Positions 25,958 to 35,622 of a DNA stretch of 64,000 nt are shown in pieces (position 1 is the first letter of the stretch; every line of letters begins with the position of its first letter). Origin of the DNA: Pseudomonas sp. PA27(2017) (GTDB taxonomy: Bacteria > Pseudomonadota > Gammaproteobacteria > Pseudomonadales > Pseudomonadaceae); assembly GCF_001945445.1 (NCBI RefSeq), contig NZ_MSXW01000018.1, positions 1 through 64,000 of the forward strand, written 5' to 3'. The position numbers and the translations under genes were made by a program. The notes under the pieces were generated by a model that was not told the origin of the DNA, searched no databases, and was given only the letters and a program-made list of their open reading frames with translations.

Positions 25958-26262
25958 CGCGGCATTCTAGGGGGGCGGGGCAGGATGGGCAACGCTGGTG
26001 ACGGTGAGGTCGACAGCTGTCGATGCAAGCCGCTGGAGACTGCGATCAGTGCGCCGGCAGATTGCCCCGAGCTTTAAGAAGCAGCTCGAACAGTAGAACG
26101 AAGAACATCGAGATTGAAGCGCCTGGTGCAATCCATTTGCCAGCCAATCGCCATTTTTATGCCATACAAAATGACCGTTCAGCGGTTTTTTGACGCGTGC
26201 GGGAACCCACCCGGCATGAGCCCGTCGTAGCGACGAACGAGTTTTACCACGGGTAGGGATGC
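25958..26262. other. Intergenic region between uvrD and cdiB
   Basis: About 305 bases between divergent genes. It becomes AT-richer from about 26090, where promoters for cdiBA would be expected. I see no clear promoter, repeat or small gene. Confidence 0.3.
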
Positions 26263-27954
26263 ATGGTTGTACGCAACGGAGCTGCGGTTGTAGGGTTTTG
26301 TCTGGCTGTTTTTCCTGTTCTGGCGTTCGCTCAGAGTCCTGGTGAACGCGAGCTGTACCGCGACAGGCAGGAGCGTTTGCTGCAAGAGCAGCAGCAACGG
26401 TTGCAAGAGCTGCAACAGCTCCCGGGCCGTGAGGCGCAACAGCCTGCCGAGCCTGTCGCGGATGACGAACGCTGTTTCGCCATCGACTATATCGAGATAA
26501 GTGGTGCCACCCTGTTGTCCGAGGCCGACCGCGCCGCGATCCTCGCGCCTTTCGCTGACGACTGCCTGGGCGTCAGCCAGCTCAACGCGCTGCTCAAGGC
26601 CATTACCAATCACTACATCGACCGCGGCTATGTCACCACGCGCGCCTATCTGCCCCAGCAGGATCTGTCTGCCCGTACCCTGAAGATCACCGTGGTCGAA
26701 GGCCGCCTCGAAGGTCTCGACAGTTCCGCCCTGGCAAGCGACCGTGAGCTGGCCATGAGCTTTCCCGGCAAGACCGGCGAGGTACTCGACCTGCGCGAGT
26801 TGGAACAGCTGGTCGAGAATCTCAACCGCCTGCCATCGCGTTTCGCCAAGCTGGAGCTGGTGCCCGGCGAGCAGGTCGGTGGCAGCCGTGTGCAGTTGCA
26901 GGGCGAGCGTAGCAAGCCGTGGCGCGCCAGCCTGTCGCGCCATAACGACGGCCAGCGCAGCACCGGCGAACAGCAGTGGGGCGTCGGCCTGGACTGGGAC
27001 AGCCCGCTGGGCCTGGCCGACCAGTTGAGCCTGCGCGCTAGCCGCGATGCGGTCAGCGACAGCTATCGCCATTCGCATAGCCAGAGCCTCTACTACAGCC
27101 TGCCTTATGGCTGGTGGACCTTCAGCTACAACTACGGCCAGTCCTACTACCGCACCACCGCCGACCTCAACGGCTTTCCGGTAGAGACCGATGGCGACTA
27201 CCAGAGCCATAGCCTGCGGGCCGAACGGGTGCTGCACCGCGACAGCGTCAGCAAGACCGCCTTCAGCACCGGCCTGAGCCACATTCGCAGCAACAACTTC
27301 ATCGAAGACAACCGCCTGGAGTTTTCCAGCAACCGCCTCAGCGAATGGCAGCTGGGCTTCAACCATGGCCGGCGGGTGGGCAGCGCCTTCGTCAACGCCG
27401 ACATCGGTTGGCAGCGCGGTATCGGTGCTTTCGACGCCCAGGGCAACGGCCATCCCCATGGCCAGGATCCGGTTGCCCGCTACAACAAATACACCCTCAC
27501 CTTGAGTTACCTGCAGCCCTTCAATCTGGGTGGCGAGCGCTTCAGTTTCGAGAGTTTGGCCACTGGCCAGAAGAGTGAAGACCAGCTGTTCAGCCCAGCA
27601 CGTATCAGCGTTGGTGGCCTCAACTCGGTGCGGGCCTACAAGGATCAATCGCTGTCTGGTAATAGCGGCGGCTACTGGCGCAACCAGCTGCGCTGGACCC
27701 GACCGGTCACCTGGGAGCCGTTGCAGCCTTTCGTGCAGCAGTACGGCGCTGCGCTGGCCTATGACGTTGGCGTGATCAGCCATGACAGCCACAACAGTGG
27801 CGCCAGCGGTCGCCTGAGCGGCCATGCCCTGGAGCTCAGCGCCCGCGGCGAGCACCTGGCCGCCTCGGTGACCTTCGCCCATTCCCTGGAGCGCCCCGAC
27901 GCCTTCACCGAGGGTGAACGACCGGTGTACTTCCGCCTCGATGTGTTCTTCTGA
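26263..27954 (+). CDS. cdiB: CdiB, two-partner secretion outer-membrane transporter
   Basis: A 563-residue TpsB/Omp85-type pore exporting CdiA. A signal peptide (to about AFA, residue 23), a glutamine-rich linker (ERLLQEQQQRLQELQQL), POTRA domains from ~70 to 215 (FAIDYIEISGATLLSEADR, TLKITVVEGRLEG) and a 16-strand barrel follow. The conserved barrel-plug loop motif appears as VRAYKDQSL, and the last residue is Phe, as in BAM substrates. AGGGA precedes the ATG. The cdiA gene starts 26 bases downstream. Confidence 0.9.
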   Translation: MVVRNGAAVVGFCLAVFPVLAFAQSPGERELYRDRQERLLQEQQQRLQELQQLPGREAQQPAEPVADDERCFAIDYIEISGATLLSEADRAAILAPFADDCLGVSQLNALLKAITNHYIDRGYVTTRAYLPQQDLSARTLKITVVEGRLEGLDSSALASDRELAMSFPGKTGEVLDLRELEQLVENLNRLPSRFAKLELVPGEQVGGSRVQLQGERSKPWRASLSRHNDGQRSTGEQQWGVGLDWDSPLGLADQLSLRASRDAVSDSYRHSHSQSLYYSLPYGWWTFSYNYGQSYYRTTADLNGFPVETDGDYQSHSLRAERVLHRDSVSKTAFSTGLSHIRSNNFIEDNRLEFSSNRLSEWQLGFNHGRRVGSAFVNADIGWQRGIGAFDAQGNGHPHGQDPVARYNKYTLTLSYLQPFNLGGERFSFESLATGQKSEDQLFSPARISVGGLNSVRAYKDQSLSGNSGGYWRNQLRWTRPVTWEPLQPFVQQYGAALAYDVGVISHDSHNSGASGRLSGHALELSARGEHLAASVTFAHSLERPDAFTEGERPVYFRLDVFF

Positions 27955-27980
27955 TTTCAACGCGTAACGGAGTTATCCAC

Positions 27981-30900
27981 ATGGACGTTCGCAGCCCACT
28001 GAACCGTGCCATCGCCCGCGTACTCATCGGCGTCATGCTGTTCGACCCGGTCAAGTCGCTGGCCGCCGACCTCGCAGTCGACGCTACCGCTGGTGGCAAC
28101 ACCAGCATCGGCCAGGCCGGCAACGGCGTACCCGTGGTGAACATCGCCACGCCCAACGGCAGCGGCCTGTCGCACAACAAATTCACCGACTACAACGTCG
28201 ACCAGCAGGGCCTGATCCTCAATAACGGCGCCCAGGCTTTCGTACCGAGCCAGTTGGGCGGCTACATCAAGGGCAATCCGAACCTGCAGGGCGGCGCCGC
28301 GGGCGTTATCCTCAATGAGGTGACGGGCAGCAACCGCAGCCAGCTCAAGGGCTATACCGAGGTGGCCGGGCAGGGCGCCCATGTCATCGTCGCCAACCCG
28401 CACGGCATCACCTGCGATGGTTGCGGTTTCATCAACACGCCGCGCGCGACCCTGAGCACCGGTGCGCCGCAGATCGAGGATGGCCGTCTCAAAGGCTTCG
28501 ATGTCGATGGCGGCGATATCGCCATCGAAGGCGCCGGCCTCAACGCCAGCAACGTCGACCAATTCGACCTGATCACCCGCACCGCCAAGATCAACGCTGA
28601 TATCCATGCCAAGCGCCTGAACATCATTGCCGGCCGCAACGAGGTGGACGTTGCCACTCTGCAGGCCACGGCCAAGGCCGACGATGGCAGCGACAAGCCC
28701 CAGGTGGCCATCGACAGCTCCGCCCTGGGCGGTATGTACGCCGGCGCCATTCGCCTGGTTGGCACCGAGAAGGGCGTCGGCGTGAATCTTGCCGGCGACA
28801 TGGCGGCCACCGCCGGTGATATCCAGATCGATGCCAGCGGCCAGCTGACCATGAACCGCAGCGCCGCCAGCGGTAACACCACTCTGGTAGCCGGCAGCGT
28901 CGACCTCAAGGGCGATACCTACGCCGGCGGCACTGCCCGTGTCGAGGCCAGGCAGGTGGATGTGCGCGAAAGCCTCGCCGCCGGTGAGCAGGTCAGGGTG
29001 CAGGCCGAGCGCCTGAACAATGCCGGTGCCATCGAGGCCGGCGTGCGCGCCGATGGCAGCACCAACAGCGCCGGGCATTTGCAGTTGAACGGCGGCGGCG
29101 TGCGCAACGAGGGCCAGCTCGTCAGCCATGGCAGCCTGAATACCGACCTGCAAACACTCGACAACGCCGATGGCCAGATCGCCGCGGCAGGTAGCGCCAC
29201 GCTCAAGGCCAAGGAGCTCGACAACCAGAAGGGCCAGGTTGTCGCCCAGGGCAAGCTGAACCTGGACACCGACACGCTGGACAACCGCCAAGGCAGCGCC
29301 CTGGCGGGCCAGGCCATGGCCATCCAGGCCGAGGCTGTGGATAACCAAGCCGGCACCCTGGCAGCCGGCGGTGCCATCACCGCGAAGGTCACCAACGCGC
29401 TGAACAACGACGACGGCCTGGTGGAGGCCGGCGGTCATCTCGATGTGCAAGCCGATAGCCTGAGCAATGCCAGGGGCCGCCTGCGTGCCCTGGGAAGCAG
29501 CGGTGAGAGCCGCTTCGCCATCGGCACCATGCTGAATAACGACGGCGGTGTGCTGGAGGTGGCCAGCGCGGCACTGACTTTCGACACGCCGGCCCTGAGC
29601 AACAAGGGCGGCGTGGTGCGTCATCTCGGCAGCGCCGGCCTGGGCCTGGACATGCAGCTGCTTGGCCAGGCCGGCGGTGAATTCATCACCAACAGCGCAA
29701 TGAGCCTGAGCGCCGAGGAATGGGTCAACGACAGCCTGCTGCAGGCCGCCTCCATCACCCTGGATATCGATCGCCTGACCCAGACCGCTGGCGGCGGCCT
29801 GCTGGCGGTCAACAGCCTCAGCACCATAGGCGACAGCTGGATCAACGATGGCCGTATCGAAACCAACGGCAACCTCGATCTGCGTTTGAGCGGTGATTAC
29901 CGCGGCAACGGCAGCCTGCTGGCGCTCGGCAACATTGACCTGCAGGCCGACAACATTGCCTTCGGCACTGACGCCGAGGTCAGTAGCGGTGGCTTTGGTC
30001 GTCTGACGGCGCTAGGTGAGCTGGTCAGCCAGGGGCGCATGACCGCTGCTGCCTGGCTGAGCATGGCCGCCGAGAAAATCGACAACCGCGGCACCCTCGG
30101 CGCCGGTGGCGACCTGCTGCTGCAGGCGGGTAGCATACGCAACGATGGCGGGCTGATATTCAGCGGCGGCAACCTGCAACTGCTGGCTGATCGGTTTACC
30201 AATCGTCTCGCGGCGCTCTACAGCCTGGGCAGCCTGAGCATCGCCAGGGACGCCCAGGGCAGCCTCGCCAGCCTGATCGAAAACCGCTCCGGCACCATCG
30301 ACAGCGCGGGCGACATGAGCCTGCGCGCCGCGATCATCGCCAACGTACGCGACGAGTTGCAAACCGAACAAGGCAAATACGACGCGGTATTCACCGAACT
30401 GGCCTGCCGTGGCCCCTACAACCCCGCAGGCGACTGCGACCTGGGCAGCAACGGGCGCAAGGTCGGGGTCTGGCAGCTCGATGAGTACGATCGGTTGATC
30501 GTCACCGCCGACAGCGGCGCGTCGCATATCACAGCCGGCGGTTCGCTTAACGTGCTGGGCGACCGTCTGACCAATAGCAGCAGCACCATCGCCGCGGCTG
30601 GCGACCTGCAGATGCAGCTTGGCAGCCTGGACAACATTGGCGTGGAAACCAGTGAGGTGCACACCACGCGGGTATTGGTATCCGGCCGCAAGCCGAGCTA
30701 CTGGTTCTACCGCGGCCTGGTGTATGGCTTCAACGCCGACCATGCCGGCTCGCGCAACCTCGGCTCGCTGGAATCCGACCTCAATCGGGTAGTCGGCGCC
30801 ATGGAGCGTGAATACCTCCCTGCCAACAAGGTCGAGCGCGTGAGCGTCGATGGGCAGACCTATGCCGCCGTCATCCAGAGTGGCGGCGACATCAACGTCA

Positions 30901-33900
30901 ATACCCGCGACGATTTCGACAGCCGTGTTATCCGCAGCAGTTACGCATACGTCGGCGGCGGCACCCGGGTCGACACCAGCACGCCCGGCAGCGATATCGC
31001 CACCGCCATCACCCTCAACCCGCAGCTGCCGCCAGACCTAGCCCAGAAGGCGGTCGACCCGCTCGGCCTGCCGAGCTTCAAACTGCCCACTGGCCAGAAC
31101 GGCCTGTTCAGCCTCAGCACCAATCCCGACCACCGCTACCTGATCGAGACCGATCCGGCGTTCGCCGAGCTGGGCAACTTCCTCAATTCCAGCTACCTGC
31201 TCGATCAACTGAACTACGACCCCGATCACGCGCAGAAACTGCTCGGCGACGGTCTCGTTGAGCAGCGGCTGATCCGCGATGCGGTGCTGGCCCGCACCGG
31301 CCAGCGCTTCCTGGCCGGGCTGAGCAGCGACGAAGCGCAGTTCCGCTACCTGATGGACAACGCCATCGCGAGCCAGGATGCCTTGCAGCTGTCCGTCGGC
31401 GTCGGGCTTTCCGCCGAGCAGGTCGCCGCGCTGACCCACGACATCGTGTGGATGGAAGAGCGCGAAGTGAGCGGCCAGAAGGTGTTGGCGCCCGTGCTCT
31501 ACCTCGCCCAGGCCGACGGTCGTCTGGCGCCCAATGGCGCGCTGATTCAAGGCCGCGACCTGACCCTGATCAGTGGCGGCGGCCTGAGCAACGCAGGCAC
31601 CCTGCGCGCCACTGCCAACCTGGGCATTCAGGCCGAGTCCATCGGCAACAGCGGGCTGATGCAGGCGAACCAGCGCCTGCAACTGCTGGCCACCGATAGC
31701 ATCCGCAACGCCAAGGGCGGCATCATTGCTGGCCGCGACGTCAGCCTGCAGGCCGGCAACGACATCCTCAACGAGCGCAGCGTCGCCACCCACCAGTCCG
31801 CCAGCGGCAAGGCCTATGAGCACCAGCGGCAGATGGCCGACAGCGCCGCACGGATCGAGGCCGAAGGTGACCTGAGCATGGTGGCCGGGCGCGACCTGCT
31901 CAATGTCGGCGGCGCACTCTCCGCAGGCGGCAATGCCACGCTGCAGGCCGGCCAGGATTTGCTGCTTGCCAGTCAGCAAACCGAGAACAGCACCTCGCGC
32001 TACCAGAACGCGCGCAATTACAGCATTCGCCAGCAGATCGACCAGTACGGCAGCGACGTACAAGTCGGCGGTGACCTGCAGGCCGCTGCCACGCGAGACA
32101 TGGCCATTGTCGGCAGCCAGGTTGCGGCAGAGGGCGACATGGCCCTGCAGGCCGGTGGCAGCATGACCATCGCTTCCGCTGCCAATGAGTACCACTACGA
32201 CGCCAAGCGCAAAGGCGGCGGCAAGAAGGTCGAGGCCGTACAGGATAGCGTCACCCAGATCGCCAGCGAGCTGAGCGCTGGCGGTGACTTCCGTGCGGTG
32301 TCCGGCCAGGACATGAACCTGAGCGCCAGCCGCATCGACGCGGATGGTTCTGCCTACCTCTACAGCGGCGGGCAACTCAACCTGCTGGCCGCGCAGAACA
32401 GCGACTACTCGCTCTACGACAAACAGTCCAAAGGCTCCTTCGGCGCCAAGGCCACGCGCCGTGACGAAGTCACCACCATCCGCCACATCGGCACCGAGAT
32501 CACCACCGGCAGCGACCTGACCCTGTCCAGCGCCGGCGACCAGTTGTACCAGCGCGCGCGCCTCGATAGTGGCGCCGACCTGAACCTGCAGAGTGGCGGT
32601 GGCATCACTTTCGAAGGTGTGAAGGACCTCGACCAGAAGAGCCACGAGAAGAGCAGCAACAGCCTGGTGTGGACCTCCACCAAAGGCAAAGGCACCACCG
32701 ACGAAACCCTGCTGCAGACCCAGATGATCGCCCAGGGCGAAATCGCCATCAAAGCGGTGGAAGGCCTGAACATCGACATCAAGGACGTCGACCAGCAAAC
32801 CGTCACCCAGACCATCGATGCGATGGCCGAAGCCGACCCGCAACTGGCCTGGCTCAAAGCCGCCGAAGAGCGCGGCGACGTCGACTGGCACCGCGTGAAG
32901 GAGATTCACGACAGCTTCAAGTACAGCCATTCGGGGTTGGGTGGGGCGGCAATGATGGTAATTGCCATCATCGTGGCTTACTTCACAGCAGGCGCCGCTA
33001 GCGGGCTGATTGGAAGTGCAGCAGGTGCTACGGCGGGATCCGGAACCGCCATGGCTGCAGCCGGCACGGCTAGTGCTTCAGCGGTAGCCGGCGGTGCAGC
33101 AGTAGGCTCAACGGCTGCTGCAGGTTGGGCGAACGTGGCGCTTACTGCAGTCGCAACATCCGCAGCCAGCGGTGCTGCCATCAGTACTGTGAACAACCGG
33201 GGCAACCTCGACGCAGTTTTTAAGGACGTCACCTCCAGCGATGCATTGAAAGGCTACATGGTGGCGGGAGCGACCGCAGGTCTGACGGCGGGTCTTTATG
33301 ACAGTTGGACAGGCACGGAGACAACCAACACCAGCACCAGCAATGCGGTCGGCGCAAATACGCCGCTGAGTAACTCCGGCACCGTAAGTGTTGCGAACTC
33401 GGGATCAAGTTTGAGCACCTGGTCGGGAGTCGGCAGATTCGCGGCTAACCAAGCCCTGCAGAACAGCACCTCTGCCGCCCTGAGCAAACTCGTCGGTCAG
33501 GACGGCAGCTTTAGCGACGCATTGCAGAGCACCTTGGCTAATACCTTTACGGCAGCTGGTTTCAACTGGGTTGGAGATGTTACCGCGCCTGGCGGCAAGT
33601 TAGAGATGAAAGATGGAACTCTCACGAAGGCTGGGTTACATGCCGTTATGGGTGGTCTTGCCGCTGAAGCCATGGGTAGCGACTTTAAAACCGGTGCGTT
33701 AGCGGCAGGTGTGAATGAATTGCTTGCGGAGAAGCTGGCTGGGCAATATGGAAAGATGCAGCCTGACGAAAAGCAGCGACTACTGGTTATGAACTCGCAG
33801 TTAATTGGAGTGATGACCGCTGGATTGCAAGGCGGCGATGTAAAAGACATGCAGGTGGCCTCTGCCGTGACAGGAAGTGCTACCAATTACAATCGCGGAT

Positions 33901-34667
33901 TACATATTCAGGAGTGGAATGCCATCGCCGAAGAGTTGAGTCATGGTGATTTCGAAGATGAAAAGTTAATACGTGCGGCGTGTTATGAGGTTAAGTGCTG
34001 GGCTGAATATGTACCTGGTAGTAAAGATTACAACGAAAAATTCGTAAGTGACCTCGAAGCGTCTTATCTAGGTGGTGAATTAAGCTGGGTCAGAGCAAAG
34101 AAATATGATGGGTTATTTGAATACTCTTGGATCGACAAGGCGTACGACTTTGGAAGTGGGCATGTAGCTCCCGTTGCCAGTAATAGTCTTTTGTTAGCGG
34201 GTGGAGGAGCGGCTGCCTTAGGGGGTGGGGGAATATGCACTACTGGGTGGGGCTGTGTGGTCGGAAGCGGCATGGTTGGTATAGGCCTTAGTAATGTTTA
34301 TGAAGGTGCGAGTGGTTTGGCAAGCTATGTAAATAGTACTGGTGGTCAGGGTTTTAATCCTGGCCGTTATGCCGCAGAAATAGTGTCTCCCCAATATGGT
34401 GCGTTGATATATTCAGGAGCTGATATCGCAACCTCTTTATTAGGTGCAACAGTGAGAGTTCCATTGGCTATGGGTGTTAAGGATGGTTTGGGCCGGCCAA
34501 ATTCAATATTTGGTGTGATGGAACGCCAGCTAGACAATCCGACACTTGTGCCTATTATTGGATCCAAGCTACCTGCATACACCACTGAAGGAATTTTTCT
34601 GCTAGATGCCGGTGGTAAAACAATAGACTTCTATAAAAGATATGGTGACAGCAGTAATGAAAAATAA
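27981..34667 (+). CDS. cdiA: CdiA, contact-dependent growth-inhibition exoprotein with DUF4225-like toxin tail
   Basis: A 2228-residue TpsA effector. Long signal region (1-29), TPS secretion domain (~35-170, NPNLQGGAAGVILNEVTG, ANPHGITCDGCGFINTPRA), filamentous-haemagglutinin repeats to ~1640, a DUF637-like Gly/Ala region (~1650-1760), then a variable C-terminus from about residue 1969 (NYNRGLHIQEW). The last ~260 residues have a hydrophobic Gly-rich segment (AALGGGGICTTGWGCVVGSG), NVYEGASGL and ALIYSGADIATSLLG, resembling DUF4225 toxin domains as I remember them. Base composition turns AT-rich over this tail, consistent with exchange by transfer. The stop overlaps the immunity candidate. The toxin's activity is not known from sequence. 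Confidence 0.88.
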   Translation: MDVRSPLNRAIARVLIGVMLFDPVKSLAADLAVDATAGGNTSIGQAGNGVPVVNIATPNGSGLSHNKFTDYNVDQQGLILNNGAQAFVPSQLGGYIKGNPNLQGGAAGVILNEVTGSNRSQLKGYTEVAGQGAHVIVANPHGITCDGCGFINTPRATLSTGAPQIEDGRLKGFDVDGGDIAIEGAGLNASNVDQFDLITRTAKINADIHAKRLNIIAGRNEVDVATLQATAKADDGSDKPQVAIDSSALGGMYAGAIRLVGTEKGVGVNLAGDMAATAGDIQIDASGQLTMNRSAASGNTTLVAGSVDLKGDTYAGGTARVEARQVDVRESLAAGEQVRVQAERLNNAGAIEAGVRADGSTNSAGHLQLNGGGVRNEGQLVSHGSLNTDLQTLDNADGQIAAAGSATLKAKELDNQKGQVVAQGKLNLDTDTLDNRQGSALAGQAMAIQAEAVDNQAGTLAAGGAITAKVTNALNNDDGLVEAGGHLDVQADSLSNARGRLRALGSSGESRFAIGTMLNNDGGVLEVASAALTFDTPALSNKGGVVRHLGSAGLGLDMQLLGQAGGEFITNSAMSLSAEEWVNDSLLQAASITLDIDRLTQTAGGGLLAVNSLSTIGDSWINDGRIETNGNLDLRLSGDYRGNGSLLALGNIDLQADNIAFGTDAEVSSGGFGRLTALGELVSQGRMTAAAWLSMAAEKIDNRGTLGAGGDLLLQAGSIRNDGGLIFSGGNLQLLADRFTNRLAALYSLGSLSIARDAQGSLASLIENRSGTIDSAGDMSLRAAIIANVRDELQTEQGKYDAVFTELACRGPYNPAGDCDLGSNGRKVGVWQLDEYDRLIVTADSGASHITAGGSLNVLGDRLTNSSSTIAAAGDLQMQLGSLDNIGVETSEVHTTRVLVSGRKPSYWFYRGLVYGFNADHAGSRNLGSLESDLNRVVGAMEREYLPANKVERVSVDGQTYAAVIQSGGDINVNTRDDFDSRVIRSSYAYVGGGTRVDTSTPGSDIATAITLNPQLPPDLAQKAVDPLGLPSFKLPTGQNGLFSLSTNPDHRYLIETDPAFAELGNFLNSSYLLDQLNYDPDHAQKLLGDGLVEQRLIRDAVLARTGQRFLAGLSSDEAQFRYLMDNAIASQDALQLSVGVGLSAEQVAALTHDIVWMEEREVSGQKVLAPVLYLAQADGRLAPNGALIQGRDLTLISGGGLSNAGTLRATANLGIQAESIGNSGLMQANQRLQLLATDSIRNAKGGIIAGRDVSLQAGNDILNERSVATHQSASGKAYEHQRQMADSAARIEAEGDLSMVAGRDLLNVGGALSAGGNATLQAGQDLLLASQQTENSTSRYQNARNYSIRQQIDQYGSDVQVGGDLQAAATRDMAIVGSQVAAEGDMALQAGGSMTIASAANEYHYDAKRKGGGKKVEAVQDSVTQIASELSAGGDFRAVSGQDMNLSASRIDADGSAYLYSGGQLNLLAAQNSDYSLYDKQSKGSFGAKATRRDEVTTIRHIGTEITTGSDLTLSSAGDQLYQRARLDSGADLNLQSGGGITFEGVKDLDQKSHEKSSNSLVWTSTKGKGTTDETLLQTQMIAQGEIAIKAVEGLNIDIKDVDQQTVTQTIDAMAEADPQLAWLKAAEERGDVDWHRVKEIHDSFKYSHSGLGGAAMMVIAIIVAYFTAGAASGLIGSAAGATAGSGTAMAAAGTASASAVAGGAAVGSTAAAGWANVALTAVATSAASGAAISTVNNRGNLDAVFKDVTSSDALKGYMVAGATAGLTAGLYDSWTGTETTNTSTSNAVGANTPLSNSGTVSVANSGSSLSTWSGVGRFAANQALQNSTSAALSKLVGQDGSFSDALQSTLANTFTAAGFNWVGDVTAPGGKLEMKDGTLTKAGLHAVMGGLAAEAMGSDFKTGALAAGVNELLAEKLAGQYGKMQPDEKQRLLVMNSQLIGVMTAGLQGGDVKDMQVASAVTGSATNYNRGLHIQEWNAIAEELSHGDFEDEKLIRAACYEVKCWAEYVPGSKDYNEKFVSDLEASYLGGELSWVRAKKYDGLFEYSWIDKAYDFGSGHVAPVASNSLLLAGGGAAALGGGGICTTGWGCVVGSGMVGIGLSNVYEGASGLASYVNSTGGQGFNPGRYAAEIVSPQYGALIYSGADIATSLLGATVRVPLAMGVKDGLGRPNSIFGVMERQLDNPTLVPIIGSKLPAYTTEGIFLLDAGGKTIDFYKRYGDSSNEK

Positions 34668-34887
34668 GCGGTTAATCACAGGTCGAGCAATCTGGGAATT
34701 ATTTGTGGTTCTGCTGATGATTGCTTTTATGTCTACATTTTGGAGTCTAGTGGCTGTAGGCATAATAAGATTATTTTTTGAGTTAAGCGAGCGTGTCGCA
34801 GTTTTATATGTCGGTGGCGGGTTTTTTTTAGGGCTGTTTTTGTTAGGTGTGTGGAATTATAAAAAAATAGCTATATACGTTAAATGA
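34657..34887 (+). CDS. cdiI: Putative CdiI immunity protein (small membrane protein)
   Basis: A 76-residue protein overlapping the cdiA stop by 11 bases, the position of the cognate immunity gene. Two strong hydrophobic helices (IWELFVVLLMIAFMSTFWSLV and VLYVGGGFFLGLFLLGVW) joined by a short charged loop predict an inner-membrane protein with both ends on one side. A membrane-located immunity protein fits a toxin tail rich in hydrophobic segments. AT-rich codon use matches the toxin tail rather than the chromosome. No sequence family recognised; role inferred from position. Confidence 0.7.
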   Translation: MKNKRLITGRAIWELFVVLLMIAFMSTFWSLVAVGIIRLFFELSERVAVLYVGGGFFLGLFLLGVWNYKKIAIYVK

Positions 34888-34919
34888 TAAAGGCGAGAGC
34901 GTAGGTAAAAGTGAGAAAC

Positions 34920-34972
34920 GGGGCAGATTTATTTTTGGCTTAGGCTGAATAAATAAATCTGTCCCCTTTTTT
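34920..34972 (+). terminator. Palindromic REP-like sequence acting as terminator after cdiI
   Basis: The arms GGGGCAGATTTATT (34920-34933) and AATAAATCTGTCCCC (34952-34966) are followed by a T run, so the transcript would fold and stop here. GGGGACAGATTT-type repeats are dispersed in many gammaproteobacteria near toxin/immunity loci. A single arm recurs at about 35517-35527. Confidence 0.65.
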
Positions 34973-35044
34973 GTGAGAGGTATAGAACACCAAGGGGGAA
35001 TTCATAGAGCTGATGGCCCTGCAGAGAAGCTATTTGGAAGGTGA
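34949..35044 (+). pseudogene. Remnant of a displaced CdiA C-terminal toxin
   Basis: A short open frame ending at TGA 35042-35044 reads EHQGGIHRADGPAEKLFGR (34985-35041). A terminal stretch with H-x-G-x-H-R-x-D-G-P followed by a short basic end is the style of many polymorphic toxin C-termini. Its stop overlaps the first bases of the downstream SUKH gene, as toxin and immunity genes do. No upstream coding part survives: the frame is closed by TGA at 34946-34948 and the intervening sequence is the repeat. This looks like an orphan toxin tail left after a toxin module was displaced. Confidence 0.55.
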
Positions 35045-35046
35045 TT

Positions 35047-35496
35047 ATGCTTGACAAGGTAGAGATCCAGAGAATTGTAGATAAGATTGTCGCGAGTGAA
35101 TATTATGAAGGCGACTATGGAGATGTTATTGATAATGAGGATCTAGTTCTTAGTAACGTTGAAGAGTCTGACCGTGAGAATGTACCCAAGGACTACCTAG
35201 ATTTTTTGAAAAGTTTTGGGTTTGGTGAGTTAGATTCGGCGTTCTACATCGATGACGGTTTAAGTACCCATTCATCAATATGTGGAAAAAATATAGAAGC
35301 TTTCGAAGGGGTTTATATATTTGCTGGTAATTCAGGAGAGATTTTGTATGGATTTGATTCGCAGAGTCATTGGGCAATAGTCGAGTTAAGTGCTGAGCTA
35401 GATAGAGCTGAAATGGTGTGTGATGATTTCTCGACGTTCATTTTGAATAAATTGAAATATCTTGAAGGTTTAGTGGGTTGGCGAGCTAACAACTGA
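35047..35496 (+). CDS. SMI1/KNR4 (SUKH)-family immunity protein, orphan
   Basis: A 149-residue acidic protein with SUKH features: VPKDYLDFLKSFGFGELDSAFYIDDG near 45-70 and an I/V-x-A-x-x-S/D-x-G-x-x-Y core (YIFAGNSGEILYGFDSQSHWAIVEL). GGAAGG 5 bases before ATG 35047 decides the start over the upstream GTG. It follows a decayed toxin tail and has AT-rich codon use like the cdiA tail, both typical of an orphan cdiI kept after toxin replacement. It would protect against the lost toxin type; the target is unknown. Confidence 0.8.
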   Translation: MLDKVEIQRIVDKIVASEYYEGDYGDVIDNEDLVLSNVEESDRENVPKDYLDFLKSFGFGELDSAFYIDDGLSTHSSICGKNIEAFEGVYIFAGNSGEILYGFDSQSHWAIVELSAELDRAEMVCDDFSTFILNKLKYLEGLVGWRANN

Positions 35497-35516
35497 TCGA
35501 TCCAAAGTTATGTGGA

Positions 35517-35531
35517 AAAGGGGACAGATTT
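35517..35531. repeat. Single GGGGACAGATTT-type repeat arm
   Basis: GGGGACAGATTTGAA matches the arm of the palindrome at 34920-34966. Together the two copies bracket the orphan toxin tail and SUKH gene. Confidence 0.5.
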
Positions 35532-35571
35532 GAATGGAACTTACTTAAGCGTTAACCAATTGACCTAAAAG

Positions 35572-35601
35572 AAAAAGGGCAGATCTAAAGCTGCCCTTTT
35601 T
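35572..35601. terminator. Bidirectional Rho-independent terminator
   Basis: AAAAAGGGCAG (35572-35582) pairs with CTGCCCTTTTT (35591-35601) across an 8-base loop, with a T-run on the right and its complement on the left. It lies between the rightward SUKH gene and leftward galM and can serve both. Confidence 0.9.
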
Positions 35602-35622
35602 CTCATTATTAAATTTTTCTTC

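Noticed and set aside
23885..26077. A 730-codon forward frame opposite uvrD
   Set aside because: The minus strand encodes all helicase motifs; the antisense product is low-complexity and lacks a start site.
26179..32930. Long minus-strand frames (593, 555 and 630 codons) opposite cdiB and cdiA
   Set aside because: They are mirror frames of repetitive GC-rich genes; cdiB and cdiA have clear signal peptides, POTRA, TPS and FHA features.
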